A stretch of 64,000 bases of DNA from Burhinus oedicnemus (GCA_008921705.1 VFFE01007190.1:476809-540808), one strand, 5' to 3'. Shown: positions 27,801-39,774, numbered from the stretch's first letter. The notes: generated by a model from the sequence alone, not told the origin. Numbers and translations: made by a program.

Positions 27801-28339
27801 ATCTCATTGTTATTTCTTCAAAGAGACCACACAGAACATAATGGCTTAATTGTCAGACTTTTTTCTTCTGCACTCCATTAACTTTTGTCGTTTCAGGACC
27901 TTTAACATCATATGAGGGAGCTCACTTCTGAAGGGAAAGGGAGAGCTGGACATTAAAACAGTCCTATCCCAATCTGAACGTTAGATCAGATTGCTGACAG
28001 AGAGACACTCTACGCTGCTAGGGAGTAGCCTTAAACATCATACCCCTGGTCCTCTGCATTGCTTAATTGTTATCTTGCTCTCTGGCTATATTTTATACCA
28101 CTCCAGCTGGCTTTCTAGAAGGCAAATCTATTAAAGAGACAGCTAATCCACAGTGCGGATGAAAGTCAGTCTTAATTGCTTGGTTTCAGAGTCAAGGATT
28201 GGTCTCAGATCATCTGTCATTTAGCCATATTGACATAGTCAACAGAGGACTGAATGAAAAATGGAACATTTTAAAAGATGCAAAGATGTGTGGGGAGCAC
28301 AAGAGGCAAATTAGAAGAAAGTGTTAATGGTAAGTTTGT
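21843..28339. other. Unique AT-rich non-coding DNA
   Basis: No gene or classifiable repeat was found across about 6.5 kb. There is (TA)n low complexity at 23362-23392, an A-rich tract at 23998-24080, and short ORFs up to 118 codons (26009-26365) without domains. Bases 27990-28200 look less AT-rich and contain TTAATTGTTAT-type words, a possible small conserved element. Confidence 0.5.
23362..23392. repeat. (TA)n-rich low-complexity tract
   Basis: About 30 bases of alternating T and A, interrupted by two G. Confidence 0.8.
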
Positions 28340-28485
28340 TATAATAGCACTTTGAAGCCATTGCGCTGGGTGTGGTAAAAGTATGGGTCAAAAAGATAAG
28401 CTTGGCCCACACAAAGCTTGCAATCAAATTTATAAGACAAGAGGCCAAAATAGGATGTTGTCAGACAGCAGGGAAGGAAGAAAGT
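28340..28485. repeat. Ancient amniote interspersed repeat fragment, family uncertain
   Basis: Contains the module 'TTGGCCCACACAAAGCTTGCAA' followed by TATAAGACAAGAGGCC. I recognise this as a decayed form of a widespread old amniote repeat with an AGAGCTTACAATCTAA core. A second fragment with the same module is at 52470-52545. The family name (MIR3-like, L3 end or other) cannot be fixed by eye. Confidence 0.5.
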
Positions 28486-29784
28486 AAATTCTGAGTTGAT
28501 GCTCCCCAGTAGTACTGGAAGGGCTAATTATTGGAAAGCAATAAATGGCGCCAGTATTATTTTAGGATCTTAAAAGCAGAGGAGGTTTACAAAGAAGGAA
28601 AAGCACTTAAAAGTAAAAGGCAAGTAACAAAAAAGAGGAGAAAATAAGAGATGACACTCGTTGTCCTCAACTACATTCACAAAAACAAATACAAAATCAA
28701 GGAGTACTTTCATCCTCAACTTGGGAATTTCTGCCCATATTCTTAGTGTTATTTCATATAAAATTTATGATTAATTCACCAATTGTAAATTACTGAAGTT
28801 ACGAGTAGGTTTCATTAAATATTTTCCTAATTTTTATAGTTACTTAGTTGAAGAAGAATTAATCTCAAAGAATGCAATAAATTTGTCAGTATTTCCTAGA
28901 ACAATTGGATGTAATAAATCTTTTTATATGAAGTTAAAATCTTTATGCTGTTGTAAGAAATAATTGTTACATATCAAGGAAAAGATGCCAATCAGTTACT
29001 CCTGGTGAGATTCCAGGGTGTATTAACACGTATTGAATATGCAATCTTCAGAATCCCATTACAATCAAATGAATAATAAGGACTCTATTTGCTGTGATTT
29101 CTGTTACTATTAAACTGGCTTTTTGTTCTTTAAAGGAATCTACATAATGTTGCTCTGATTTTTCCGATTTTTCATAATATAGTTCTGATTTTCTCATTCT
29201 CAGTAACAGGAAGAGTGGATGTTTCTATTCTCCCATCTGGAGGGTCATGAGTACACTAGAAGAAGCACCATATGAAAGCAGTATGCATTGTATCATTTCA
29301 TAGAAGAAGGAAGGTTTCAAGGAAAATGTTTAAGAGTGCTTGGCAAGCAATCTCAACCTCTTTCTTTGGTGACAAATGCAAACACTCATGTTTCAGTCCA
29401 GCACTCTCCTTATTCCAGTATCTTATCTCTAACAGTAGTCAATGCTGAGGCATTCTGAGCATGAACAAGAAAATGAAAAAAATATGCTTCTACTTGTCAC
29501 ATACAAGCAATTAGAATTACCAAATGCACAGGAAGTCCCATGTCTGCACAGCCTGTGAGCTGAAGCTTAAAAATGATGTCCTTAAGCTTGGCCAATATTA
29601 TTCACCCAGCTAAACAAATTGTAAAAATAAGGATCTGTTTTGGGAATAGATTTTAACCTCCCTTTGGAGAAATATCCAGAAGTTTTTATTGCTTGCTGTC
29701 CTCAAACACTGTGCCGTCAGGTGTCACGTGGCTAAGTATAGGTGGCAATCCCATTTAAGATGCTCCACTCTATCTTCATCTTGA
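28486..29784. other. Unique AT-rich non-coding DNA
   Basis: Nothing was recognised apart from scattered short ORFs. Confidence 0.55.
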
Positions 29785-30008
29785 TATGAGAAAGAAATTT
29801 ACACTGAGAACAATAACTCACTGGAACAACTTCCTCAGGGACATGATAGAGTCCCCATCACTGGAGGTTTTCAGGGTGCAATTTGACAGGATACTAGATA
29901 ATCTTACCTAGGCTCCCCTTCCCACAAGTTTGGACCAGATGATCTTTCAAGGTCCCTTCCAACCTGGGCTGTTTTATGATTCTATGATTCTATGATTCTA
30001 TGATTCTA
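29785..30008 (+). mobile_element. CR1 LINE 3' end with octamer tail
   Basis: Plus-strand CR1 3' end. It has a CACTGGAACAACTTCCTCAG block, a GATGATCTTTCAAGGTCCC block and the terminal microsatellite (TATGATTC)4 at 29975-30006. The octamer tail is the hallmark of CR1 and shows that the true 3' terminus is preserved. The 5' side is truncated after only about 190 unique bases, which is typical. No coding sequence remains. It abuts an LTR fragment within three bases. Confidence 0.92.
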
Positions 30009-30010
30009 CT

Positions 30011-30245
30011 TGTGCTGGGTTGAACTTGGCCAGCTGCCAGACACCCATCCAGTCACTTGTCTCAACAAGACAGAGGGAGAAAATAAGGTAAAAAAAGCTT
30101 ATTGAGGATCAAGATCAAGACAGGGATATCACCTATCAACTACCATCACAGACAGAACAGACTTGACTTAGGAAAAATTAATTTAATTTAATGCTAGTTT
30201 AAATAGATTTGGATAGTAAGAAACAAATACAAAATTAAAAAAACA
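30011..30245 (-). mobile_element. Partial ERVL-like LTR (3' portion)
   Basis: Starting at TGTGCTGGGTTGAACTTGGC, this is the reverse complement of the last 230 or so bases of the LTR family seen complete at 39775-41071. Shared blocks, read on the minus strand, are AAGTCAAGTCTGTT, GTGATGGTA, ATATCCCTGTC, and a terminal CCAAGTTCAACCCAGCACA. The LTR's 5' part is missing: the sequence passes straight into CR1 at about 30247. No TSD can be assigned. Confidence 0.82.
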
Positions 30246-30246
30246 T

Positions 30247-31360
30247 TAGGCACCACTGAGAAGAGTCTGGCTCCATCTTATTTATTCCTCCCTATCACAC
30301 AGTTATACAAATCCTAAGATGCCCTCTGAGTCTTGTCTTTTCCAGGCTATGCAGTCCAAGCTTTCTCAGCCTTTTCTTGTACATCAGAGGCTCAGGTCCC
30401 TTCATCATGTTTGTAGTTCTTTGCTGGACTTGCTTCAGCCTATGTTTGTCTTTCACTGGGGAACCCAGAACAGGACCCAGCATTCTAGGATTTGTCTCAT
30501 CAGGGCTAAGCAGAGGGGAAGGATCACCTCCCTCCGCTCTTTTTTACCATTAAAAATAAGAGTAATTTTTGCATTCTTATAAGCCTCAGGAACCTGCCCC
30601 AATTTCCATGACCTTGCAAAGATAATCAAGAGTGGCCTTGCATTGACATTAGCCAGCTCCCTCAGCACTTGTGAGTGTATCCCATCAAGCTCTACAGAAT
30701 TCTATACATCTAGGGTTTTTAACTGTTCCCTAACCTGATCCTCCTGCAAAAGGAAGGCAAGTCATCTTTGCTCTGGACTTTCACAGTGGTCTCAGGGACC
30801 TGGGACTCCTGAAGACCACACTTAGTAGTAACTACCAAGATAAAGAAGACTTTGACTACCTCAGCCTTTTCCATGTCCTTTGTCATCAGGCCCCTTATCC
30901 CATTCAGCAGTGGGCCCATATTTCCCTTAGTCCTCCTTTTGCTCCTGATGTACCTGTAGAAGTCCTTCTTATCGGCCTTTACGTCCCTTTCCAAATTCAG
31001 CTCCAGGTGTGCCTGCTTTGGCTTTCCAAACCTGATTCCCTCATGTTCAGACAGTGTCTCTCTAATCTTCACAGGTCACCTGTTCCTGCTTCTACCTCTT
31101 GTACACTTCCTTTTTACGTCTGAGTTTAGTCAGCATTTCCTTGCTCATCCAGGCAGGTCTGCTGTTGCTGGTCCTGCTCAAGAGCATTGACCATTTTTCA
31201 CCTTGGAGGAGCTGAAGCCTCAATATCAGCCAGTTCTTCTGGACCCCTCTTCTCTCCAGGGCTGTATCAGGTTGTCATTAATGCAATCCAGAAAGTTTCT
31301 AGATTGTGCCCTGCTGTATTCTTCTTCCAGCAGATAATGGGCAGCCTATACCACCTTAGG
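30247..31360 (-). pseudogene. Internally deleted CR1 LINE with ORF2 remnant
   Basis: On the minus strand this holds a decayed CR1 ORF2 running from the linker after the endonuclease into the start of the reverse transcriptase. A 117-codon open frame at 31072-30719 includes DVKADKKDFYRYIRSKRR and GPLLNGI followed by TKDMEKAEVVKVFF, which are recognisable CR1 ORF2 segments. A second frame (30668-30456) starts in the RT N-terminal region (LGQVPEAYKNAKITLIF) and then jumps near 30535 to the extreme ORF2 C-terminus (REVILPL...WVLFWVPQ). Most of the RT domain, including its catalytic aspartate motif, is therefore absent. Stops and frame changes occur upstream at 31073-31360. It cannot encode a working enzyme. 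The 3' UTR and octamer tail are also missing, cut where the LTR fragment begins. Confidence 0.88.
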
Positions 31361-33884
31361 TTCTGAGTTCACATTAGGTTCCAAACTTTTAGATATATAT
31401 AAAGTTAGACAAGATGAATCCACTTATTTGTCTGTTACAGGATAGCCTGTAATTCCAGAAAATCCATAGAGCTGTTGTTAGTCCAATGTTCTTATACAGG
31501 AAAACATAATAAATGGAGGCACTCTCCCTTCTCCTTTTCTATCTTCCAGCCCACCCTCTGTGAACAGAAGGGAAAGAACTGTCAGGAGGCATCAAACCAT
31601 TGTTTCTTTCATTTTGAGTACATAAATTCAAGAATCACCAAGCTTTTTTTCTTTCGTTATCATGAGATGCAACTTCATGTCACAACTAATCTTAGTTCTA
31701 CATGTATTTGCACAAGACTCTTGTCTATAACAAAAGTGCTTTTTTCCTTTCTATCTGAATTCCACTTTAAAAAAAACCAAAAAAACAGATCTACACCAGG
31801 CCTGTTTATTTCCAGGGAGATAATTCTGAACTATGTGATCCTCTGAATCAATAAAAGCATCAGCCTGAAGTTAGAAAGCTATAAGCTATTTATCTCCTGT
31901 ACTCTTCTGTAAAGGGGCTGAGGGGGAGACACTATTTTAATATATTGCTGTTCACTCCAAAAGCTGAAGTATATGCAGAGTAATTGTTATTAATTGTTAT
32001 AAATTTTTCATTTCATGACTGTGTTATGAAGGGAAAATAAAGTACTGTCCAACTACAACAAATCCAAATCTCCAAATCTCAGAGTTACATTTGAAACATG
32101 AATCTCTTTCCCTCAGGCTGTAATTGTAGGAGTTGGATAGCACTTTGATGGAAATCATCTGACTTTGTCTCTCTTCCTCAGCTGGCTGGCAGCTTACTAG
32201 CAGCACAATCCATAAGGATTTCTTAGTTTGCACATACTCTTTGCACCAGATGAATCTGTTCCTTATAGTGCTGCCCTCAGTGGACAAGTACTGCCCATAT
32301 CTACTAGTTCAGAAACTCAAGTCCAGACTTGAAAAAAAAAAAAGGACTTTAGGGAAGAAAAGGGAGTATGGATGATTCATGGTTGCTTGTGCTCTGAAAT
32401 AAAGGGTAAAGGTAGAGGGAAGCTTTAGGTTATCGTTGGTTTATTCCAGCTTTAGTCACTACTGCCTATCAATAACTAAGTATAGTCAGGCTAGTATTTC
32501 TATGTGCTCCAACTATAACTCAGTGACTGAAAATTGCTGTATATAATAGGTCTCTCTCTTCCCTACCAGTAAACACTGAGTTCTAATTCAAAGCAATTTC
32601 AGTGTTATCCAGTCCAATACACAATAGGAATTGATGGTCTGCTCTTTCACCTGTTTCTGTTCTTCATGACAAATTGATCTGATAAACCAGAAAATTAAAC
32701 CATGTCTGGAGGAGCCAGACTAAACTCCATAAAAAAATAGAAAAAAATAAGATAAATACTTATTTTGATCAGACAAGCATTTTGGTGAAACCTTAACTAT
32801 AAATCAGTGACTAATCATACACGACAGTGTTCAGAATGACATACAACACACTGTTAAACACAGTTGTGAAAAGGAGTCAACATAAATTCAAGAAGAAATA
32901 AAAGCAGGAGTTACAAACTTAGAGAGAGTATGATTATCCTTTTAATTACACAACCTACCCTGAAATCTTCAACTGAATTAACGAGAGCATGCTGCCATCT
33001 TCTCCAAACACCGTAGAAAAAAACTAACAACAATAACACAGCAGAAACTAGAAATCATACCAGGGACTCAGGTGACAAGTTCACACCTGGAATAACAAAG
33101 AGCAAAAAGAGTAAACACTTGGAGAACATCATATATGCTGTAAATTGTCTACTTATAAATGATACTTAGATGTACTAGCAAAAGAATGGATAAAATATGT
33201 TAGAAGTTGCAAAACCTCAATATGGAACTGTTTATGTATTGTCAAAGCATAGAATTTTCCACGTTGAACTGAGCTACTAATTTCCCACAAAAGATACAGT
33301 ATTCCTGAAAAGAGTGAAAAATGCAGTGCCTAGCTGGTTATTGAGGAGGAAAATCTTTCCTGTTTCGCAAAAGGTACCATTTTATATCTTGAAGAATCAT
33401 ACTGTATCGCTCTTCTCTTTCAGAAGTTATTGTGACTAAAGAAATTAGTGACTCCTTTTAAAATTACTTTATTCCACTGAAAGACATGAAGTAAGCGTTT
33501 AATCCTACAGTATTCTTCACTTAGGAAATTCCATTGACCTCAGAACTCAACTCTGGATATACACAAGAATAGTAACTTTTATCCATTTTTTCCTCATGGG
33601 CCCTTCCTGAGGCTTGCACGAGTGAAAATGTCATCTGTCTTTTCTATCAGGCTACAGAACACAAAAATCTGTGCCTCAGAATCTGAGTTTTGTTTGCATT
33701 CATTTCTACTGGCTGCAAGAACTGTAATGAGTTTGCACTGAATTTAGATTTCACTGATTTAAGAAGACAGATTAAAAGTCTTCACCTCACTGAAGCCTTG
33801 AGTTACACTGCAGTAATTTCATTTTTAAACCATGTGCAACAATTACTCTGCATCATAGATGTAGCACTGGAAGGCTAGTTATAG
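31361..33884. other. Unique AT-rich non-coding DNA
   Basis: No gene was recognised; a 123-codon ORF at 31475-31846 has no domain. Bases 33498-33580 weakly match an old amniote repeat with the words 'TTAATCCTACAGTA' and 'AATTCCATTGACCTCAG'. Confidence 0.5.
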
Positions 33885-34308
33885 ATCATAGAATCATAGA
33901 ATGGTTCAGGTTAGAAGGAACCTTAAAGATCATCCAGTTCCAAATTCCCTGCCAGGGGCAGGGACACCTCCCACTAGACCAGGTTACTCAAAGCCCCATC
34001 CAACCTGGCCTTGAACACTTCCAGGGATGGTGTCTCCACAACTTCCCTGGGCAACCTGTTCCAGTGCCTCAGCACCCTCAGAGTGAAAAATTTCTTCCTA
34101 AATTCTATTCTAAATCTGCCCTCTTCCAGTTTGAATCCATTACCCCTTGTCTTATCACTACAGCCCTTGTAAAAAGTCCCTCTCCAGCTTTCTTGTAGGC
34201 CCCTTTCAGATACTGGAAAGCTGCTATAAGGTCTCCCCGGAGCCTTCTCTTCTCCAGGCTGAACAACCTCAACTGCCTCAGCCTGTTTTGATTCTCATTA
34301 CTTCTCAT
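33885..34308 (-). mobile_element. CR1 LINE 3' fragment with octamer tail
   Basis: In plus-strand order it starts TCATAGAATCATAGAATGG, the reverse complement of the CR1 tail. It continues through the AAGATCATCCAGTTCCAA block, GGGCAACCTGTTCCAGTGC, the TACCCCTTGTCTTATC block and GAGCCTTCTCTTCTCCAGG, and stops near 34308, the usual 5' truncation. Divergence is low, making this one of the better-preserved CR1 copies. The minus-strand frame 34308-34105 (67 codons) retains the ORF2 C-terminal stretch [20 protein letters not shown]. Confidence 0.95.
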
Positions 34309-34433
34309 GTGTCTTTAACTTTCAGACAGATTATTATCCTCCTTGTATGAGGGACTTTAAAAACAAAATAAAAAGATGAGCCTTCAAAGGGTTCTAAAGA
34401 AAAAGGAAATGTCTGCTTGATTATATTATGTTC

Positions 34434-34515
34434 CCTTAGGCCTCTATCCAAAGTCCACTGAAATCAATGGATAGAATCCTATATACTTCAGAAGGCTACA
34501 GGCCCTTATTTTCTA
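34434..34515. repeat. Ancient palindromic amniote repeat fragment
   Basis: The segment reads AGGCCTCTATCCAAAGTCCA, then CTGAAATCAATGG, then about 25 bases later ACAGGCCC. The order AGGCC - ATCCAAAG - CACTGAAATCAATGG - CAGGCCC is the signature of a common old, partly palindromic repeat in reptile and bird genomes. It is probably a MITE-like element, although the family is not certain. Confidence 0.45.
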
Positions 34516-37073
34516 ACTGTTCCTAGTGCTACACAAGCAATCACCTTTTAAAATTGTGAGACAGGGTGAAGTAGGGTGGGTAGAGCCTTCCTGTTCTTTA
34601 TGTGGAATCCAGATAAACAGGATCTTCTGAATTATGTAATATCAAATGTAACTGGGAAAAAAAACCAACAACAAAATCCAAACAAAAAAAACCCCAAACC
34701 ACAAAATAAAGTAACACAGCTCTTGTTGTCCTTGGAGGAAAACAAAGTTATAGGCGTAAAGTGTTTGTCACTCAAAACGTAATAATCCACAGTGCTCTTC
34801 CAGCATACCCACTGCAGTTGAATTATCACAAATGAGGGTGTTACAGGTTTTTAAATCCTTCCTTCTAAGTAATCTGAAAAGACTAGAAAAAGCACTCATC
34901 TAAGTACAGAAATTTCCTGAACTGGCATGGTGAAAAAGATCAACTTCATCATCTTATTCCCCCTTTGTCACCCCCTCAAAAAAAGCAGCAATTTTGCAAA
35001 GAAGATTTCTCTCATTATATCTATCTTTAAATTGAAATATGAGGGGAAAAAACCCAAACTGCTGTTTGCCCTTTGTTCACAGCAATAGACATTTTTCTCC
35101 AATCACCCACTGGTTGATATTCTGAGAGCTTGCTTGTTCACAGAAAAAAAAAAAAAAGAAAATAAATAAAATGTATAGCCAATAAGAGTATTATAATTTG
35201 CTAGCATTATAATTTGGCAATATAAGCTTTATGTCAATCAGTCACCCTCTGCTACTTCATGTGAACATGTCTGTTGTGAAAAGCTTTGATCCACCCTAGC
35301 ACCTGAAGGTGAGAGAAGTATCAAAGTCACTCTACCACAGAGATGAAAGTGAACATTCATCTGTTACACAACAAATAGAAATAGATGAGCACAGAAAATA
35401 AGACACACAGCTAAGTGCTTTCCCATATCTAGTATACATAAGCCAACTAACTGGTAGCATTACATTAAACAGAAAAAAAGGGAGTCTTTGTATTATAATA
35501 GCTCCTTGCAGGTTCAGAACTAAGATGACAGCTGGAGAAGGCATGGTTCTATTTTTTATCCCTAGAGTGTAGAACGGTGAGGGACACGATACAGCACTCT
35601 ATTAATTTCTGTTCTGAAAGTGTTAGTCTTGCTCTTAAGTTAATATGGGAAATATGGTTCATGGCAGTGTATTACAATATGCTACATAGCCATTGGTTAT
35701 TGCAGTTGGTGTTGCAAAAGCCATTCTAACGGAGTGGCTGTATTGCTTTTCCTGTCCATGTGATCTTTGTTCTTGACAAGGTCAGGAAGAAATCAGAGCA
35801 TTTATGTGACTCACAAACTACAAATAAGTTAGCAAAAATTTTAAAAATGTCATTTCAATTGGAGTAAATGTCAATTTTCCTACCAAATGGAAAAGATGGT
35901 TACAGATAATACAATAACAATGAGTCTTCAGATACTTTAGACAATATATTACAGTTGTACCTGGTCCCTCCAATATACAAAACTGGCTATGCAAGTATGT
36001 GCCCTGAGACTTGTGATGCTTCTATGTTAGAGTATAATGTACATTAAAACCACAATTCTGCTTCACATCCCGTGATGTCAGGCACTCCAAACAGTAATTT
36101 ATGAAAACTCAAATCTGTTCTCAGGTCTTCAAGCAAGTATCGGTATGGCTCACAACAAAGATAATTGGTCTGCAACATCTCAGGAAAACAGGAGTGACAG
36201 AAGAATCTATGGAGCCATAAGCAATTCTGTGTCAGCATGGACCAGAGAACATGTTAAGCCCTTGCAGATGATTATAAAGACAAGACTGACCAACACATTA
36301 CACATCTCGCTGAAATTGCTAGGAAAAATGCATATTTATGAGACAACCTGAAGACACTGCTTCCATCCCAACCTCATAGTAAACAGGGCGCGCTTTACAC
36401 AGAAACAGTAACTGCCTTGTTCCAAATGCAGCAAATACTCCCTTGGCAAATTAATGTGTTATCATATTTCTTAGGATGCGTCAGGATCAAGTTGAAATGC
36501 CCAGCTGCAAGAATAAAAAGGTGGGCATACAAATGCAATATATGTAAATGCCCAGGATCATTTTTGAACCGAATGCCATGAAAGTAGCTTATATATATTC
36601 TTATACATGTTATAGAATGTAATGTAGATAGTAAAATTCATCAGCATATGTTAAACAAAAGGAGATTTTTCCATCCTGCTTGATAAGGAAACCACTGAAT
36701 TTTGGAATAGGTTTAATCAAAGTGAAGAGACAGCTTATTGGCTTAACCTGTACGTTTCTTGCACAGTAAAATGGGAAAACAGTCATCACTGTCCACTGCA
36801 GAGTTCTATTCTGGAAAAAATATTCCCAAATGAGGAACTTTAACTGCAACAGAAAAGAATTAAACCTTACTCTTCAGAGGAAGGATCTTCCCCATGACCT
36901 TTAGCATCTTCTTACCCAATCCTTACTTAATACTTTTCTCTCCATTCTAGAGCATATCGGGTGCTGAACTCTGGCCTTTAGGGCATGATTTCAAACTGTT
37001 AATCATAGATAAGGTCCCATGACAGAAAGAACTAAAAGGGTCAACTGAACAGACAGAAAACCACTAATTAGTA
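34516..37073. other. Unique AT-rich non-coding DNA
   Basis: No gene or classifiable repeat. A-rich tracts lie at about 34660-34710 and 35143-35170. ORFs are at most 79 codons and without domains. Confidence 0.55.
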
Positions 37074-37905
37074 ATCACAGAATGACTCAATGGTTGACAT
37101 CGCCGAGTCAAACCTTCCCTGCTCAGAGCAGGGTCAGCAAGAGCAAATATCTCAGGACTCTTTCCGGTCCAGTTTTTAATATCTCCAAAAGCGGAGGCTC
37201 CTCAGTCTCCCTGAGAAACTTGTTCCAGTGTTTCACCAGTCTCATGGTAAAATATTTTTTCTTATGTTCCTGTATTTCAGTTTGCGCCTGTTGCCTCTCA
37301 TCGTTTCAATGGGCACCACTAAAAGTCTGTCTCCATCTTCTTTATTTCTCTCCCTGCTCCCAATCAGGTATTTATGTATATTGATAAGATCCTCCTGAGC
37401 CTTCTCTTCTCCAGGCTGAACAGTTCCAGCTCTTTCAGCCTCTCCTTGTATGTCAGGAGTTCCAGTTCCTTCATCTTTCTGGCCCTTTGACAGCATGTGC
37501 CTGTCTCTTTTGTACTGGGGAGCCCAGAACTGGATCCAGCACTCCAAACATGTGTCACCAGTGCTCAGTAGAGGGGAAGGATCACCTCCTTCCACCTGCT
37601 GGAAATGCCCTTCCTTATGCAGCCCAGGAAGCTGTTGACCTCCTTTGCTGCAAGGTTGTGTTGCCGGCTCATGGACAACTTGCCGGCCACCAGGATCCCC
37701 AGATCTTTCTTTGCAAAACTGCTTCCCAGTCAGTCCCCAGCCTTGGTGCATGGGATTGTTTCTCCCTAGGTTCAGGAGGTCTTGGCATTTCCTTTTGTTG
37801 AACTTCATGAGTTTCTTGTTTGCCCATTTCTTCAGCCTGTCGGGGTCCCTCTGGACAGCAGCACAACTGTCTGTCATATCAACAATATTCCCAGTTTTGT
37901 AATGT
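37074..37905 (-). pseudogene. CR1 LINE 3' half with broken ORF2 C-terminus
   Basis: Minus-strand CR1 about 830 bases long, beginning at the tail side with ATCACAGAATGA. The largest open frame (37961-37242, 239 codons) looks like a gene but is a frame mosaic. It starts in true ORF2 (a DPDRLKKWANKKLMKFNKRK-type stretch), then slips to another frame after about residue 75. The correct frame reappears elsewhere as DWEAVLQRK (37866-37669) and as [12 protein letters not shown] (37558-37364). At least two frameshifts are therefore present. The region encodes the C-terminal part of the reverse transcriptase protein. The endonuclease and the catalytic RT core are absent through 5' truncation. The element is non-functional. 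Confidence 0.9.
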
Positions 37906-38053
37906 GACCTGCCTTTCCTCCACGCAGATTCCTTATTCTTTTCTGGATACAGGAAGTACACCTGTAGAATACCTGAAAAACAACTTAATCAAGAGAGATA
38001 GGGACTTCTTTTCATTTGCCTGTGAAATAAGAAAGACCTTTGTCTTCAGATAT

Positions 38054-38590
38054 TGTTACGGTTTGAGAGACCCACAAAAATTCATTATTGTCATTTAGAC
38101 AATTATTTTATCACCCAATGACCCCTCCCCACCCAGGAAGGGGAATCGGGAAAAAACAAGGCAACTCGAGGGTTGAAATATAAACAGATTTAATAGAATA
38201 AAACTAGATAATCAACATTAATAACACTAAAGAGCCAATATTGATCCCAATACCAATATAAAATATACAAGGATTATACTCAGCCAATTCTATCAGTAGG
38301 AAGTTGTGCACTCCCAGCAGTGGACAGTAAATGTCAGACACTGAGAGCGCTACAGGTTTGAGAGGAAGGGAAAGCCTCAGGGGTCCAGCACTGGGGCAAG
38401 AATTTCTCTGGATTGCAGCCATCAAGGGGGAGAGAGCTTCACAGCAAACTTTCTACTTTATATTGAATGTGACGGTCATGGTATGAAATAATCCTGTTGG
38501 CCAGCTTGGGTCAAGTGCCCAGGTCTCACTCCTCCTCATCCCTGCACCTGGCAAACTCAACAACACTGAGACCTTGAAACCCACACACCA
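38054..38590 (-). mobile_element. ERV LTR, minus strand (solo or partial)
   Basis: On the plus strand it opens with TGTTACGGTTTGAGAG, the complement of an LTR 3' terminus. It contains, read on the minus strand, GAGACCTGGGCACTTGACCC, CAAGCTGGCC and a TATAAAG TATA box, followed by a GC-richer R region and an ATTAAA signal (complement of 38190-38195) near the 3' end. This order (U3, TATA, R, poly-A signal, U5) is that of avian ERVL-type LTRs. The right boundary, at an ACACACCA, is approximate. The left 5-mer GATAT has no partner, so no TSD was confirmed. No internal retroviral genes adjoin it. Confidence 0.72.
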
Positions 38591-39490
38591 TAGCTGGCTA
38601 TAAAGTAAATATTTTCACAAATTCAAATGCCAGAGTCTTCTAAAAGTACAGCTTTCTCAAGCATTAGAAAAGAAATTAGTCCTGTGTTGCTCAAATCAGG
38701 ACAAGTATCTATCCACTGTCTCTGCTGGGAGGAAGAAAAACATGACTTGTACCCCAATCTCAGGATACTATCCAAAATCTTTTGGGTAAAGACCCCACCA
38801 TAACCTTCAGTGACTGAGAAGACTAACTGTCACATATGCCATAGACTTCAAGCTACTCTTGTATGAGTTGTTATTCCCCTGCAAGCGTGCCATTTCGAAG
38901 ACAGGATTAGGTATGATATTCCAGCTCTTAAATTGCTGTATTGTATCATCCAGACATAGGCTAAAGGGGTAATTTCTGTAAAGACTACTCAGTGAATACT
39001 CAGTTGCTAAATCAGGAAAAGCTTCTGCCAAAGAAACGTGTTATTGGAAAAGAAATTTACATTCTACTTTGTCAACTCAAAATACCGCATATCAGGCAGA
39101 GATCTATGATTTTAAAAGGCTCTGGACTATTTATTGTCTCTGAAGAGGACAGGATTCAAAGTAGCATGCAGCTGAGACAGAATCTACCTAACAGCTATAC
39201 CTAGATGATGTTCTTTGATTGAATAAGATTCAGTTTTATTGCATTACAATAGTGCAAGTGACCTAAAAGCACATTTATATCTGCAGTTTTGATTAAAATT
39301 TCAAATCCATCCTGAAATCTTTACAACTGTCTCTTGCAGTTCATGGAGTTTTCACCTTCAATAGCTCTCAAGGTTTCAGTTTTCTCTCAGTCTTTAATTC
39401 TTTTTTCCACTTCCAGTTCCACATTTCCATTTTTTTCCATATTTATTTTCATTTCAGTCAGTATAAGTAGACTGATAAATCTAGGTAATG
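38591..39490. other. Unique non-coding DNA
   Basis: No gene or repeat was recognised between the minus-strand LTR and the next CR1 fragment. Confidence 0.55.
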
Positions 39491-39604
39491 CATGGAATCA
39501 TAGAATAGTTTGCACTGGAAGGGACATTTAAAGTTCACCTAGTCCAAACCGTCTGCAATGAGCAGGAACATCTTCAACAAGATCAGGTTGCTCAGAGCTC
39601 CATG
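39491..39604 (-). mobile_element. Short CR1 LINE 3' terminus
   Basis: Plus-strand order CATGGAATCATAGAATAG, GGAAGGGACATTTAAAG, CTAGTCCAAACC, AGGTTGCTCAGAGCTCC is the reverse complement of the last 110 or so bases of CR1. It is either an independent 5'-truncated insertion or the detached end of the CR1 body at 41135-41735, separated by the LTR at 39775-41071. About 130 bases of expected CR1 sequence are missing between the two, so continuity is unproven. Confidence 0.88.
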
Positions 39605-39769
39605 AATTAAGCGAATCTGATCCCATCAATCCATGACTCTTCACCAAGGGGTATTGAAAATAAAGGAAGTCTCTGTCTTGTTTCTATCTGTTGTCCACCA
39701 TATGACCTAAATGGCTGTTAACAAAGATATTTTAGTCTTGTCCTCTTAAGAGTTGCTCTTGAAATTGTG
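39605..39769. other. Short unique spacer before the solo LTR
   Basis: No recognised sequence. Its last five bases before the LTR are the left target-site copy (39770-39774, TTCCT). Confidence 0.5.
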
Positions 39770-39774
39770 TTCCT
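39770..39774. repeat. Target-site duplication, left copy (TTCCT)
   Basis: TTCCT directly precedes the LTR's TG terminus and is repeated exactly at 41072-41076 after its CA terminus. A 5-bp duplication fits ERVL-class integration. Confidence 0.85.

Noticed and set aside
37242..37961. 239-codon minus-strand ORF, the longest in the window
   Set aside because: It is a frame mosaic through a decayed CR1 ORF2; the correct coding frame continues in other frames after frameshifts.
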